The translations under genes and the position numbers were made by a program. The notes beneath the pieces were generated by a model. That model worked only from the letters and a program-made list of their open reading frames with translations, ran no database searches and was not told where the DNA came from. Below, piece by piece: positions 20,910-32,657 of a DNA stretch of 64,000 nucleotides; positions within the stretch are counted from its first letter, which is position 1; each line of letters starts with the position of its first letter. Source of the stretch: Anaeramoeba ignava (lineage: Eukaryota; Metamonada; Anaeramoebidae); the NCBI GenBank assembly GCA_028826165.1, contig JAPDFW010000028.1, positions 1 to 64,000 of the forward strand, in the 5' to 3' direction.

Positions 20910-22450
20910 ATGTCACATTCAGATTATGATTTTTGTTTTAAAATTGTTATTGTTGGTGATCCTCGTAATTTTATATAAAAAAAAAATTAAATCAAAACAA
21001 CAAAATAAAATTTAATTAAAAAAAAAAAAGATTGTGGAAAAAGTTGCATTTTAATTAGATATACAGAAGATAAATTTACTGATGGTTCTTAATAATTTTA
21101 TAAAAAAAAGAATAAACAAAAAAATTTTCAAAATAACTAACTAATCAATTCTATTAAATTTAAAATACATTTTTTGATCTAAAAATTTTTCTTTTTAAAA
21201 TTTTCAAATTTTTTTCATAATTTTTTTCGTCAACAAAAGATTATGAAACTACTTTAAGTGTTGGAATTGGAACGAGAATGATTAAAGTTGATAATTTCCA
21301 ACTTAAATTAGATATTTGGGATACAGTAAAAAATTTATAAGAAAGATCAAAACAAAATATTTTTTTTTTGGATTGTTTTATAAAAATATTTTTCTCAATT
21401 TTTATTAAAATTAGGCAGGACAAGATACATTTAAAGCACTTACAAAATCATATTTTAGAGGAGCTGCAGGAGCTTTTGTTGTTTATGATATTACTCGGTA
21501 ATTGAATATTTTTTTTCCGAATTTGATTTTAAATTTAATTTTAAATTTGATTTTTAATTTGATTTTTAAATTTAATTTTTGGATTGAATTTAAATTTGAT
21601 TTTAAATTTAATTTTTAATTTGATTTTAAATTTGATTTTTAAATTTAATTTTAAATTTCTTTTTAAATTTCTTTCTAAATTTGATTTTAAATTTAATTTT
21701 TAATTTGATTTTAAATTTGATTTTAAATTTAATTTTTGAATTTGATTTTTTAAATTTGATTTTAAATTTGATTTTAAATTTAATTTTAAATTTGATTTTA
21801 AATTTAATTTTAGATTTGATTTTAAATTTGATTTTTTGGATTGATTTTTAAATTTAATTTTAAATTTAATTTTAAATTTAATTTTAAATTTAATTTTAAA
21901 TTTGATTTTTAATTTAATTTTAAATTTGATTTTAAATTTGATTTTTAATTTAATTTTTAATTTGATTTTTTTTATAGAAAAGATACATTTGAAACAGCAA
22001 AAGTTTGGATGAATGATTTAAGAGATGAAGTTCCAGGAATTCCAATCATTTTAATTGGAAATAAATATGATTTAGCTCATAGAAGACAAGTTACTTCTGA
22101 ACAAGCTGAAGGATTTGCAAATGAAAATAAAATTTTATTTCAAGAAACTTCAGCTAAAGAAGGAATTGGAATTGAAGATGTAAACAATTTATTTTAAACT
22201 AAATCACAAAAAATAATTTTTTTCCCTTCATTTTTATTCTTATTAGGCTTTTAGAGGTCTTTCTAAAAAAATCCTTATTCAAGCACAAAAAGGAGAAGTA
22301 AAAATTAAATTATTTTTTTTGTTCCACTTTTTTTTAATATTTTTTTTTTCTTTTTTTTAGAATAAAGAAGTAATAAGTGGAAAAAAATCAAGTCCAAATA
22401 TTCAAATTAGTAGTGATTTTGAAGAACAAAAGAAAAACAAATGTTGTTGA
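20910..22450 (+). CDS. Rab-family small GTPase
   Basis: A membrane-traffic GTPase. Seven exons can be joined in phase: 20910-20964, 21031-21084, 21240-21325, 21415-21497, 21978-22179, 22247-22297 and 22361-22450. The start MSHSDYDFCFKIVIVGDP leads into the P-loop, completed across intron 1 as GDPHCGKSCI. Switch I is DYETTLSVGIGTRM, G3 is LDIWDTAGQDTFKAL (created across intron 3), G4 is ILIGNKYDLAHRR and G5 is QETSAKEGIGIED. The RabF-like stretch KSYFRGAAGAFVVYDITR supports Rab over Ras or Rho. The C-terminus KKNKCC carries two cysteines for geranylgeranylation. The subfamily is uncertain; IEDAFRGLSKKI is compatible with the exocytic/recycling Rabs. Intron 4 (21498-21977) is a TTTAAATTTGATT repeat. 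Confidence 0.93.
21498..21977 (+). repeat. Rab intron 4: TTTAAATTTGATTTT simple repeat
   Basis: The 480-nt intron consists of alternating TTTAAATTTGATT and TTTAAATTTAATT words bounded by GTAATTGAAT and TTTTTTTATAG. Exon phase on both sides fits. Confidence 0.85.
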
Positions 22451-22559
22451 AATCTTTTGAAAAGAATTGAATTTTGAATTTTTTTTATTAAAGAAATAAT
22501 TTTTGATTTATTCCTTTTTTCTCCTTAAATAAAAAATCAAAATTTTCAAAATATTTTTA

Positions 22560-23125
22560 GAATCTTATTTAATATTAAATTTAGAAAAATAATTTATTAT
22601 TATTAATTAAATTTATTTATAAAAAAGTGGAATAAAATTTTAATTAAATTTTTTTAATTGTTTTTTAATTTAATTATTTTAAATAAAAAATTAAATATAA
22701 TTAATTTATTAATAATAAATAAATATTATTTAATATTATATTTTAAAAAATAATTTATTATTATTAATTAAATTTATTTATAAAAAAGTGGAATAAAATT
22801 TTAATTAAATTTTTTTAATTGTTTTTTAATTTAATTATTTTAAATAAAAAATTGAATATAATTAATTTATTAATAATAAATAAATATTATTTAATATTAA
22901 ATTTTAAAAAATAATTTATTATTATTAATTAAATTTATTTATAAAAAAGTGGAATAAATTTTTAATTAAATTTTTTTAATTGTTTTTTGATTTAATGATT
23001 TTAAATAAAATATTGAATATAATTAATTTATTAATAATAAATAAATCTTATTTAATATTATATTTTAAAAAATAATTTATTATTATTAATTAAATTTATT
23101 TATAAAAAAGTGGAATAAAATTTTA
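22560..23125. repeat. About 160-bp AT satellite, left part (about 3.5 copies)
   Basis: Units of about 159-161 bp are anchored by AAAAAAGTGGAATAAAATTTTAAT near 22621, 22785, 22944 and 23103. Each contains TTAATTTATTAATAATAAAT and TAATTTATTATTATTAATTAAATTTAT. The array is interrupted at 23125 by the transposon and continues at 25511. Confidence 0.92.
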
Positions 23126-23180
23126 GGCTTGGTTTTGATTCTTGCCAAGTGGCATATTGAGCTTATTGGCTTATCGAGCC
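23126..23180 (+). repeat. Left terminal inverted repeat of the MULE element
   Basis: Begins GGCTTGG and ends near TTGGCTTATCGAGCC. It is the reverse complement of 25456-25510 apart from the last base. Confidence 0.95.
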
Positions 23181-23431
23181 AAAAGCAAAAAAAAAATAAT
23201 TGAAACTCAATTAGATCAAAAAAAATACCCCCTATTTTTGCCAATTTTGGCAATAAGATTTAGAATCTGATCAATAAAAATTAAAATCCCTAATTTGCCA
23301 ATTAAGAACTTTTTTATTTACGATTTCCTTTTGTCAAAATTCGCATTTGGCAAAAAAAAGTTGAAAAAAATCAGAAAAAAAAAATTTTTTTTGGCTCAGA
23401 AAGCCAAAATTCATTTAAAGAAGAAATTCCT

Positions 23432-25252
23432 TTAAAACCATTTATCTCCATTCTTAGGACATGTTACTTTATTGTGTCCAGGTTTTCCACATTGAGAACA
23501 ACAATATTTTTTTTCAGAGTTTTTATGTCTTTTTTTTTCGAATCCATTTTCATGTTCAGAAACTCTTTCTTCTGATAAATCAAAATCTTCTTCAGAACTC
23601 CAATCAGAAAAAGAAGAATGTCTATATAGCTTTCTTTTGGGTTTTGGCTTCTTTATTTCTGGTCCTCCTTCATCCATCTGAATAATTTTAGTCAAATCAT
23701 TATCTTCTTCATCCATAAAGTGTTCAGAGTTATGTAGAATTGGATTTTCAATAAATGGAATATTTTCATTATTTTGATTTGGATCAATCTCCTCTTCATA
23801 TTCACTGACATAATTCTCTATTTCTTCTTGTATTATTTGATTTTCCTCTTGTTCTTCTAAAATTTGAGAAGATTGTCTCTTCTTCTTATCTTGACTGTTT
23901 TTCCTTCCTTGTTTCTTTCTTACTTGAGAACTTAATCTTAATTCATCCTTTTTTTCTTCATCCTCTTTCCTATATTTCTGAACTTTCTCCCACCATTTTG
24001 TTGTTTCTTCATTATCTGTTGGAATCTCTCTTGATGTCCAGTTCTCTCTTTGAAATTGAATTTTTTTTCTTATCAATTCTTCTTCAGATTTTAATAATTC
24101 AACCATTTGTATCAATTTGGGTTTTTCATGTCCAATTCTTCTGTTTAATCTTTTTATGATATCCTTCTAATGGCCCATTTGTTCTTTGGCTTAAATCTGG
24201 AAAACTTGAGATATTCCATATTTGAGGTGAATATTTTCTCATCCATATTTTTTGAAAATATTTAAAAAATTCTTCACAACCTTTAAAATGAACTTTTATT
24301 TTCTTCAATTTCTCTTCAATCATATTTAATGGAATATAAGTTAATTCCTCTAGTGATTCAACTAATTCCTTTTTTTGATTTTCATCTAATTCTGAACACA
24401 ATTTATTCACCTTTTTCCTTATTGCATTTTTCCAGTGAAAAACAACCTATCAACTGTGCTTCTGGAAGAACTTTCTTGATTGCATTCTGAAGAGAAACTT
24501 CAAAGTCACAAGTGACATATTTAAATTTCCATTTGGAATTGAGGAAGTATCTAAAGATGTTTTCAAAGATAAATGTATACATGTCCTGCTTAGAAGAAGT
24601 TGAAATTGCATAAACTGCTGGAACGTAAATTCTACTTGAATGATCAAAACACATAATTGTAATTAATTGAGTAAAGGGTTTGGCTGCACTTAAAAAAGTG
24701 CCATCAATAAATATCTGATTGGCCTGGAAACAAAGAACTAGCTACACTATCTGAAAACCAACAAACAGCCATTTCTTTTTTGTCTTGAATCAATACTTCA
24801 GAGGAGAATCTCCAAAATTTTTTTTCATTTTTTGTTTGTGAATAAGGAGATTCAGAAAGGATTCTTATTAATTCAAAAGGAAATCTTGCTTTTCTAATTG
24901 TTGAAATAGTCTGCAAAACATGATGAGCAGGTGGTATTTCAAAATGATCATCTTCCCCAATTTCAGAATTGATTCTTTCAACAGCTAATTGGTAGATCTC
25001 CATAGAAGTCTTTCCTAATTCAGATGCCATTTGATTAATAAATTCCCAGAATCTTTTGGATAATGATTCATTTCCTTGAATTTGCTTTTCACATTCTTCT
25101 GAATGAGGACGATTTAAACGGTATTGATTGTTGAATCTGATCAATGTTGCACCACAATTAGGAGTCATACACCGATAATACTTCTTCCCTGTCTCTTCAA
25201 CAAAACTTTTTAATCGAAAAATTCTTGAATTGAAAATAAGTTTCGAATTCAT
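23432..25252 (-). pseudogene. MULE transposase, interrupted by at least three frame breaks
   Basis: The transposase cuts and joins the element ends. An N-terminal FLYWCH-like zinc finger (KYYRCMTPNCGATLIRF, then LNRPHSEEC) is followed by a helical region and the MULE core. The first acid is in FIDGTFLSAAKPFTQLITI, the second in YVTCDFEVSLQNAIKKVLP, then a likely HWKNAIRKK helix, and the third acid is the E of NGPLEGYHKKI. An acidic/basic C-terminus with coiled-coil character ends in a CCHC zinc knuckle, CSQCGKPGHNKVTCPKNGDK. The frames are 25252-24704, 24700-24403, 24410-24126 and 24115-23432. Breaks lie near 24725 (one extra C), 24437 (T run) and 24150 (one extra A). I chose the ATG at 25252 (MNSKLIF) over the one in the poly-F stretch at 25288. 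All three catalytic acids are present, so decay is recent or due to base-calling error. Confidence 0.8.
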
Positions 25253-25455
25253 CAAAAAAGAAAAAAAAAATTGAAAAAAAAAAGTCAAAAAAAAAATGAG
25301 AATGAAAAATAAAAATTTTTTTTCTTTTTCTTAAATATTTTTTTTTTCGCAAGATCCGTGATTGGGGAGAGATCTTTTTGTTTTTGGTTTTTATTAAGAA
25401 AAATAAAGTTTTTCAATTTGATTTCAATTTAAAAATATGTTTATTTTGTTTTATT

Positions 25456-25510
25456 AGCTCGATAAGCCAATAAGCTCAATATGCCACTTGGCAAGAATCA
25501 AAACCAAGCC
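25456..25510 (-). repeat. Right terminal inverted repeat of the MULE element
   Basis: Ends CCAAGCC, next to the 8-bp duplication AAATTTTA. It mirrors 23126-23180. Confidence 0.95.
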
Positions 25511-26510
25511 AAATTTTAATTAAATTTTTTTAATTATTTTTTGATTTAATGATTTTAAATAAAATATTGAATATAATTAATTTATTAATAATAAATAAAT
25601 CTTATTTAATATTATATTTTAAGAAATAATTTATTATTATTAATTAAATTTATTTATAAAAAAGTGGAATAAATTTTTAATTAAATTTTTTTAATTGTTT
25701 TTTGATTTAATGATTTTAAATAAAATATTGAATATAATTAATTTATTAATAATAAATAAATATTATTTAATATTAAATTTTAAAAAATAATTTATTATTA
25801 TTAATTAAATTTATTTATAAAAAGTGGAATAAAATTTTAATTAAATTTTTAATTGTTTTTAATTTAATTATTTTAAATAAAAATTGAATATAATTAATTT
25901 ATTAATAATAAATAAATATTATTTAATATTAAAATTTAGAAAATAATTTATTATTATTAATTAAATTTATTTATAAAAAGTGGAATAAATTTTTAATTAA
26001 ATTTTTTAATTGTTTTTTGATTTAATGATTTTAAATAAAATATTAAATATAATTAATTTATTAATAATAAATAAATATTATTTAATATTAAATTTTAAAA
26101 ATAATTTATTATTATTAATTAAATTTATTTATAAAAAAGTGGAATAAAATTTTAATTAAATTTTTTTAATTGTTTTTTAATTTAATTATTTTAAATAAAA
26201 AATTGAATATAATTAATTTATTAATAATAAATAAATATTATTTAATATTAAATTTTAAAAATAATTTATTATTATTAATTAAATTTATTTATAAAAAGTG
26301 GAATAAATTTTTAATTAAATTTTTTAATTGTTTTTGATTTAATTATTTTAAATAAAAAATTGAATATAATTAATTTATTAATAATAAATAAATCTTATTT
26401 AATATTATATTTTAAGAAATAATTTATTATTATTAATTAAATTTATTTATAAAAAAGTGGAATAAAATTTTAATTAAATTTTTTTAATTATTTTTTGATT
26501 TAATGATTTA
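25511..26510. repeat. About 160-bp AT satellite, right part (about 6 copies)
   Basis: Continuation of the array at 22560-23125. Anchors AAAAAGTGGAATAAA lie near 25660, 25818, 25977, 26135, 26295 and 26454. Copies differ by small indels in A/T runs. It ends about 130 bp before the UBA3 ATG. Confidence 0.92.
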
Positions 26511-26643
26511 TATATATTAAAAAAATGAGAAAAACAACTTAAGATAAAAAAAAAAGAAAAAAAATTTTTTTTAATTTTTTTAATTTTCATTTTTTTTCAT
26601 CTCTTTTTATTAAAAAAAAAACAAAATTAAAATTTTAAACAAA

Positions 26644-29147
26644 ATGGAAGTTGAATTAAACGAAAACGAAAGATGGGAAGATTTAGATCATGTTCTTCTT
26701 AGAACAAGTCCACTTGCAGGAATGGGATTTACAGGAGAAATTCAAGTAAAAAAAAAAGCAAAAAAAAAATCAAATAAAAAAAGCAAAAAAAATCAATTAA
26801 AAAAATCAAATTAAAAAATCAATTAAAAAATCAATTTAAAAAATCAATTTAAAAAATCAATTTAAAAAATCAATTTAAAAAATCAATTTAAAAAAATCAA
26901 TTAAAAAATCATATTAAAATTTTTTCAAAAAAAAGGGAAAAGAGAATTTATTCAACACCACAAAAATTCTTGTTCTTGGAGCTGGTGGTTTAGGTTGTGA
27001 GATGCTTAAAGATCTTGCTCTTTCCGGTTTTAGAGATATTCATGTCATTGATTTGGATACAATTGATTTATCAAATCTTAATAGACAATTTTTATTTCAA
27101 CAACAAGATATTGGTAAACCAAAAGCTGAAGTTGCTTCTCGTTTTATTATGGAAAGAGTTCCTGGTTGCAAAGTTACTCCGTATTTATATAATTTTAGAA
27201 AATGATTTTTCAAATTAAAATTAAAATTAAAATTAAAAATAAAAATTAAAATTAAAATTAAAATCAAAATTAAAAATTCATTTATAAAATCAAAATTAAA
27301 ATTAAAATTAAAATTCATTTATAAAATTAAAATTAAAATTAAATTCAAATTAAAATTCAAAATTAAAATTAAAATTAAAATTAAAATAAAAATAAAATTA
27401 AAACTAAAATTAAAATTAAAATTAAAATTAAAATTAAAATTAAAATTAAAATCAAAATTAAAATTAAAATTAAAATTAAAATTAAAATCAAAATTAAAAT
27501 TAAAATTAAAATTCATTTATAAAATTAAAATTAAAATCAAAATTAAAAATTAAAAATTAAAATTAAAATTCAAATTAAAGACATCATTGTGCCTTAGAAA
27601 CATTTGATCAAGAATTTTATTCACAATTTCAAATTGTAATCAGTGGACTTGATAACATTCCAGCAAGAAGATGGCTTAATTCAATGCTTGTTAATATTGT
27701 TGCTATTGATGATGATGGAAATCCAGATCCAAAAACAATTATTCCATTAATTGATGGAGGATCTGAAGGATTTAAAGGACAAATTCGAGTAATGATTCCA
27801 AGATTTGGGAGTTGTTTTGAATGTCAACTTGATGCCTTTCCTCCTGAAACTAAGTTCCCAATGTGCACAATTAGAAACACTCCTCGAAATCCTGAGCATT
27901 GTATTGAATATGCATATGCTGTTCAATGGCCTAGAGTATTTTTAAATTTTTAATAAAATTAATTTAAAAACATGAAATGAAATTTAATAAATTAATTTAA
28001 AAACATGAAATGAAATTTAATAAATTAATTTAAAAACATGAAATGAAATTTAATAAATTAATTTAAAAATATGAAATGAAATTTAATAAATTAATTTAAT
28101 AACATGAAATGAAATTTAATTAATTTAATTTAAAAACATGAAATGAAATTTAATAAATTTAATTTAATAAATTAATTTAAAAATATGAAATGAAATTTAA
28201 TAAATTTAATTTAAAAACATGAAATGAAATTTAATAAATTTAATTTAAAAATATGAAATGAAATTTAATAAATTTAATTTAAAAACATGAAATGAAATTT
28301 AATAAATTTAATGAAATTTAATAATTTTATTATTAATTAATTAGGATCATGAAAATGTTAAAGCTGATGGAGATAATCCAGCCCATATCCAAGAAATTTA
28401 TGAAAACGCACTTGAACGTGCAAAATCTTTTAATATTGAAGGAGTTACTTATATGAAAACACAAGGAATGGTTAAGAATATTATTCCAGCAATTGCTTCA
28501 ACAAATGCAATTATTGCAGGTAATTATTTATATTTATATTCCAAATATTTATATTTATATTTATATTTATATTTATATTTATATTTATATTTATATTTAT
28601 ATTTATATTTATTTTTATATTTATATTTATATTTATATTTATTTTATTTAAAAAGCTGGTTGTGTTAATGAGGCTTTCAAATTAATCACTCAAGCATCAA
28701 ATTATTTAAATAATTTCACAATTTATAATGGTGTTGAACTTTATACTTACACTTTTGAATATGAAAAAAAACCTGATTGTCTTGTTTGTGGAACATCTTC
28801 TGTCAAATATACAGGTTCAAAAGATATGCTTCTAAAAGATTTTATTGAATTTTTAAAAAGTGATAAGAACTTGTAATTGAAAAACAAAAATTTTTTCATT
28901 TACTTGACATTTTTAAATTTTTTAATTTTTTTAAATTTTTTAACTGGAAAAAAAAAAAAATTTTAATAGCAAATTAGTTCATCCAAGTATTCGTAAATTC
29001 AGAGAAATGATTTATATGAAAAACAATCCAGATACTTTTGCAAACTTAGAAAAAAAAATGGGAGAATTATTCGAAAATGGAGATGAACTCACTTTAACAG
29101 ATAAAGCAATTCCTTCAGTTTTGAGATTAAAAGTTTTTTTTAATTAA
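26644..29147 (+). CDS. UBA3: NEDD8-activating enzyme E1 catalytic subunit (UBA3)
   Basis: UBA3, with its APPBP1/NAE1 partner, adenylates NEDD8 and passes it via a thioester to UBC12 for cullin neddylation. Six exons join in phase: 26644-26745, 26936-27180, 27581-27935, 28345-28519, 28656-28872 and 28970-29147. The ATP-binding loop is [20 protein letters not shown], followed by [18 protein letters not shown]. The crossover segment is [18 protein letters not shown]. The catalytic cysteine is in [20 protein letters not shown], the UBA3 signature. Later blocks [19 protein letters not shown] and [18 protein letters not shown] fit, with CxxC zinc ligands. The C-terminal ubiquitin-fold region ends VLRLKVFFN, as in the family. 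The introns are satellites: AAATTAAAATT (27181-27580), a 33-bp minisatellite (27936-28344) and TTATAT words (28520-28655). Confidence 0.96.
27181..28344 (+). repeat. UBA3 introns 2 and 3 built of different simple repeats
   Basis: Intron 2 (27181-27580) is AAAATT hexamers with rare AAAATC units. Intron 3 (27936-28344) is about eleven units of ATTTAATAAATTAATTTAAAAACATGAAATGAA. Exon 3 (27581-27935) lies between them and is not repeat. Confidence 0.85.
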
Positions 29148-29352
29148 TAAGAAAAAAAGAAAAGAACCATTTTCCAATTAGCAAAAAACACAAAAAACAA
29201 AAAACAAAAACAACTAAATTTCTTTTTTTTGAATTCTTTTTTTCTTTTTCATTTTCTTTTTTTTTTTTTTTCAAATCCACATTTTTTTTTTGCTTTCCTT
29301 AATTCAAAAAAATCAATTCTTCTTTTCCAATAAAAAAAAAAAGAAATTTAAA
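29148..29352. other. Convergent intergenic spacer between UBA3 and the ankyrin-BTB gene
   Basis: About 200 bp of A-, then T-rich tracts between two 3' ends. No gene was seen. Confidence 0.5.
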
Positions 29353-32300
29353 TTAAATAATTTTATTATTTAAAAACCATTTCAACCAAGAATTCTCATT
29401 TAATTGATAAAAATCAATTAAAAATAATAAATCTTCTTTTAATTGAAAAACATTTTCAGGAATTTCATCTGTATAAAAAAATTGAATCAAAGCTTGCATT
29501 GATTCAAAACTTCTTTCAGAATAATCAGTAACAATATTACTATTATCTTGAACTGAAAGAAACATTCCTCTAAAAACTTCGCTTCTTGCACATAAAATTA
29601 TTTTATGAACAGAAATATTTTTTTGATTTGAAATGATTGTAAAATCTTTTTCTTCTTTTTGATAAAGTTTTTTGAAATCTTCAATTATTCCATTTCTTGC
29701 TCTTTTGATATTTTGAGCTCCAATCAAAATTAATAAATTATTCATTTCTGTCAATTCTGGTTCATTTTGAGGATAAAATCCCAAATAAATTAATTTTCGA
29801 AAATTCAAGATGGATTCAATTTTTTTATTTGCAAATGTTTTTAAAACGAAATTAAGTGATTTTTCTTCTCCAATTCTTGAGATTAAAATTGTTTTATGAA
29901 ATCCAACTTTTTCTCCATTTGAACATGTTATAAAAAAATCATATAATTCATCCAATTCCATAAGTTTTTGCATATCTTCAAAAAAACTTAAATAACATTT
30001 AATTTGTTGCTTTTTTCTTGATGATTGTTCAAGAAGATCAACTGGAATCTGATTTTTATTTTCAAATTTTAAATTTAAATTCAAATTTTAAATTCAAAAT
30101 TATTTTATATTTTTTTTACTTTCTAAAAATTTGATTAAAAATTTATTGTTAAATTTTTTCTTCTTTCTTGTTTTTTTCTTTGGAATTTACTTTCTTTTAT
30201 TAAATCAAAAATAATTCAAATTTTTTCAATCTTTTTGGAATGAAAAATATTTACTTGCTAATTAATTTAAAATGAAAATTTTTGTAAAAAAAAACACAAA
30301 GAATTTAAAATTAAATTTACAAACTAAAATAATTCATTTTAATTTTCTTCTTTTTTTTTAAATGATATATTTTTTTTTCTTCTACATCTTCTTCTTCAAA
30401 ATTTTGACTATAATCAATTAAAACACGAATAACTTTGAAACTTCGATTTCTTTCACATGAAACTCTTAAAGGGAGTTTTTCCCTAATTTAGGAAAAATGA
30501 AAAAATAAAAACAATAAAAATAATGGTTTTTTCTATTTTTTTAAAATAATTTTTTACATCCTATTTTAATTCATTTCAAATTAACCTTTTATTTTATATT
30601 TTTATTCCTAATAAAATTTTTTTTAAAAAAAAACTAACTGCCTAAAAAATAATAGAAAATTTAAAATTAATTCGTTTTTTTTTTTTAATAAAATTCTTAA
30701 TGAAAATTTTCATTTTGTTTTTTTTTTACATCTTTTGCAGATATTTCTGCTCCCATTAAAATTAAACTTTTAATTGAATTTTGATCAGCTGAATTCCCAC
30801 AACCAAAATGAAGAGCGGTTACATCCTTAAAATAATAAATTTCTATTTAAAAAAGAAATTAAAATGAAATTTGAAAAATTTACATTCTAAAATTTTTATT
30901 TAAAAACAAAAATAATAATTTATTAAAAACTTCAATATTTTTTCTTTAATTTACTTCCTATAACAATTTATAATTTTAATTTATAATTTTAATTCAAAAT
31001 TAAATTTTTTTATTTACTCCCTTTTAATCAATAAAAAAATTATTTATTTATTAAAAAAAATAAATAAAATGAATAAATTTTGATTAAAAATGTTTTTTAT
31101 ACTGTTTTTTCTCTAACATTTGCTCCTGATTTTACAAGTAATTCAATTACTTTTGCAGATGGTTGAGAAATACAAAGTAAATGTAATGGAGTGAATTTCT
31201 TGAGAAATTAAATTAAATTAAATTAAATTACAAAACTTTTCAAATTAACAATAAAAAATTTATTTACAACCAACTTATAATTTTTTTGAGAATAATTTAA
31301 TAAAATTTTGAATAAAATTTTCTTATTAAAAAAAAATACTCCCTTTTTGATTTATTTAAAAAAAGACCATAAGTTTTCTATTTAATTTTCTTTTGGAAAA
31401 AAAAATTTACTCCCTTTGAAAAAAAATTATTAAAATAAAATTCATTTTGTTTTATTAAGATTAGTTTTACAGTTTTTTCATTAACATCAGCACCTGCTTT
31501 AATTAGTAATTGAATTACTTTATATCTAGGATTATGTTGACATGCTAAATGAAGGGCTGTTTTGCCCTGAAAAAAAAAAAAGAAAAATGAATTATTTTTT
31601 TTAAATCAATCATATTTTTTTCTTTTTTTTTGAAAAAATTACAAACTATTTTATAAAAAAAGAGAAATTAATTCTGAATCAAAATGCTTATTTAATTTCT
31701 ATTTTATGAATTACTTTCTACTTTTTTTCATTCAATAATAAATAATTTCATTAATCAAAAAAATTTTTTTTAGCAATTGATTATTTTATTTTTAAGAAGA
31801 AATTTACATCTTTTTGAAGAACATTAATTTTTGATTCAATTAAAAATTTTATTACATCACTTTTATTTTTATGTTGGCAAGCAAGATGTAAACAATTTTT
31901 TCCCTGTATATAATTATAAAATTTGGAACGGAATAAATTGAATAAAAAAATTGAGAGATTTTTTTGAAATTAAAAAATTACTAACTAAATTAATTTTTAA
32001 TAAAAAAAATAAATTAAATAAATAAATAAAAATTACATTCTAAAAAATTTATATAAAAATTTAGAATCAAAAAAATTAAAGTCTATAATTTAAATTGATG
32101 AGATATTTACATCTTGATGATGAATATCTGCACCTTTTGAAATTAATAACTTAATAATTTGTAAATTTCCTTGAAAGGTACATGCATGAAGTAATAAAGT
32201 TCTTTTCTTTTTAAATTTTTTTCATTTAAATTTTTTAATTTTTAATTTTTAAATTTTTTTAATTTAATTTTTAATATAAACTTCTTCATTTGATGTGTTT

Positions 32301-32374
32301 ATATTTTGAGAATTTAATTTTTTTTGAAGATATTTTAATTTTTTATTTGTAATTGCAGTAAATAATTTTGACAT
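29353..32374 (-). CDS. Ankyrin(6)-BTB-BTB protein with one ankyrin repeat per exon
   Basis: Eight exons can be read downward: 32374-32282 (MSKLFTAITNKKLKYLQKKL), 32206-32111, about 31903-31809, 31566-31471, 31198-31103, 30825-30730, 30482-30386, and 30048-29353. All introns are GT-AG in phase 0. Each middle exon is about 96 nt and codes exactly one 32-residue ankyrin repeat, such as GKTALHLACQHNPRYKVIQL or DVTALHFGCGNSADQNSIKS. The last exon has the two BTB-like parts seen in the intronless twins at 5501-13353: a first with VGFHKTILISR and a second with FTIISNQKNISVHKIILCAR followed by SEVFRGMFLSVQDNSN. The exon at 30482-30386 has 97 nt; one extra T in CCCTTTAAG breaks GKTPL. The exon near 31903-31809 may be one base short by my count. 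The ATG follows TTTTTCATTTTTCATTTTTC, and the gene is divergent from the La-motif gene. Confidence 0.82.
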
Positions 32375-32657
32375 TTAAAAAAAGAATGAAAAATGAAAAA
32401 TGAAAAATTTTTTTTTATAAAAATTACTAATTATTTTATTATTAAAAAAAAACAAAAAAAATAAAAAAATTTTTTTTCATTTTTTTTTCATTTTAATTTT
32501 CTTTTAATTTCCTTTTAATTTCCTTTTAAATTTCCTTTTCCAAAATCAAAAAAAAAAAAAAGTCCTAAATTTAAAAAAGCAAAATAAAAATTAAAATTTA
32601 GATTTAGATTTAGAATTAGATTCTCAATTTAAAATTAGAATTAAAATTAAAATTAAA
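32375..32657. promoter_or_regulatory. Divergent promoter region between the ankyrin-BTB and La-motif genes
   Basis: A 283-bp gap between two ATGs. AATGAAAAATGAAAAATGAAAA (TTTTTCATTTTTCAT on the minus strand) lies at about 32385-32407, and TTTTTTTTCATTTTTTTTTCATTTTAATTT at about 32470-32510. The rest is A/T runs and a TTAAAATTAAAATT leader. Confidence 0.45.

Larger units (their letters stand above)
23126..25510 (-). mobile_element. MULE (Mutator-like) DNA transposon, 2385 bp, with 54-bp inverted repeats and 8-bp target duplication
   Basis: The ends are inverted copies starting GGCTTGGTTTTGATTCTTGC. The first 54 bp (23126-23179 against 25510-25457) match with no difference I can see. The flanking 8 bp AAATTTTA is present on both sides (23118-23125 and 25511-25518). 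Removing the element and one copy restores the satellite sequence AAAATTTTAATTAAATTT. The inside is less AT-rich than the flanks and carries one minus-strand transposase region with FLYWCH-like, MULE and zinc-knuckle parts. An 8-bp duplication also suits hAT elements, but the transposase motifs are MULE-type. Confidence 0.93.

Noticed and set aside
23126-25510. hAT family assignment for the transposon, because of the 8-bp target duplication
   Set aside because: FLYWCH-like finger, DGTF first acid, TCDFE second acid, NGPLEGYH third acid and the CCHC knuckle match MULE transposases.
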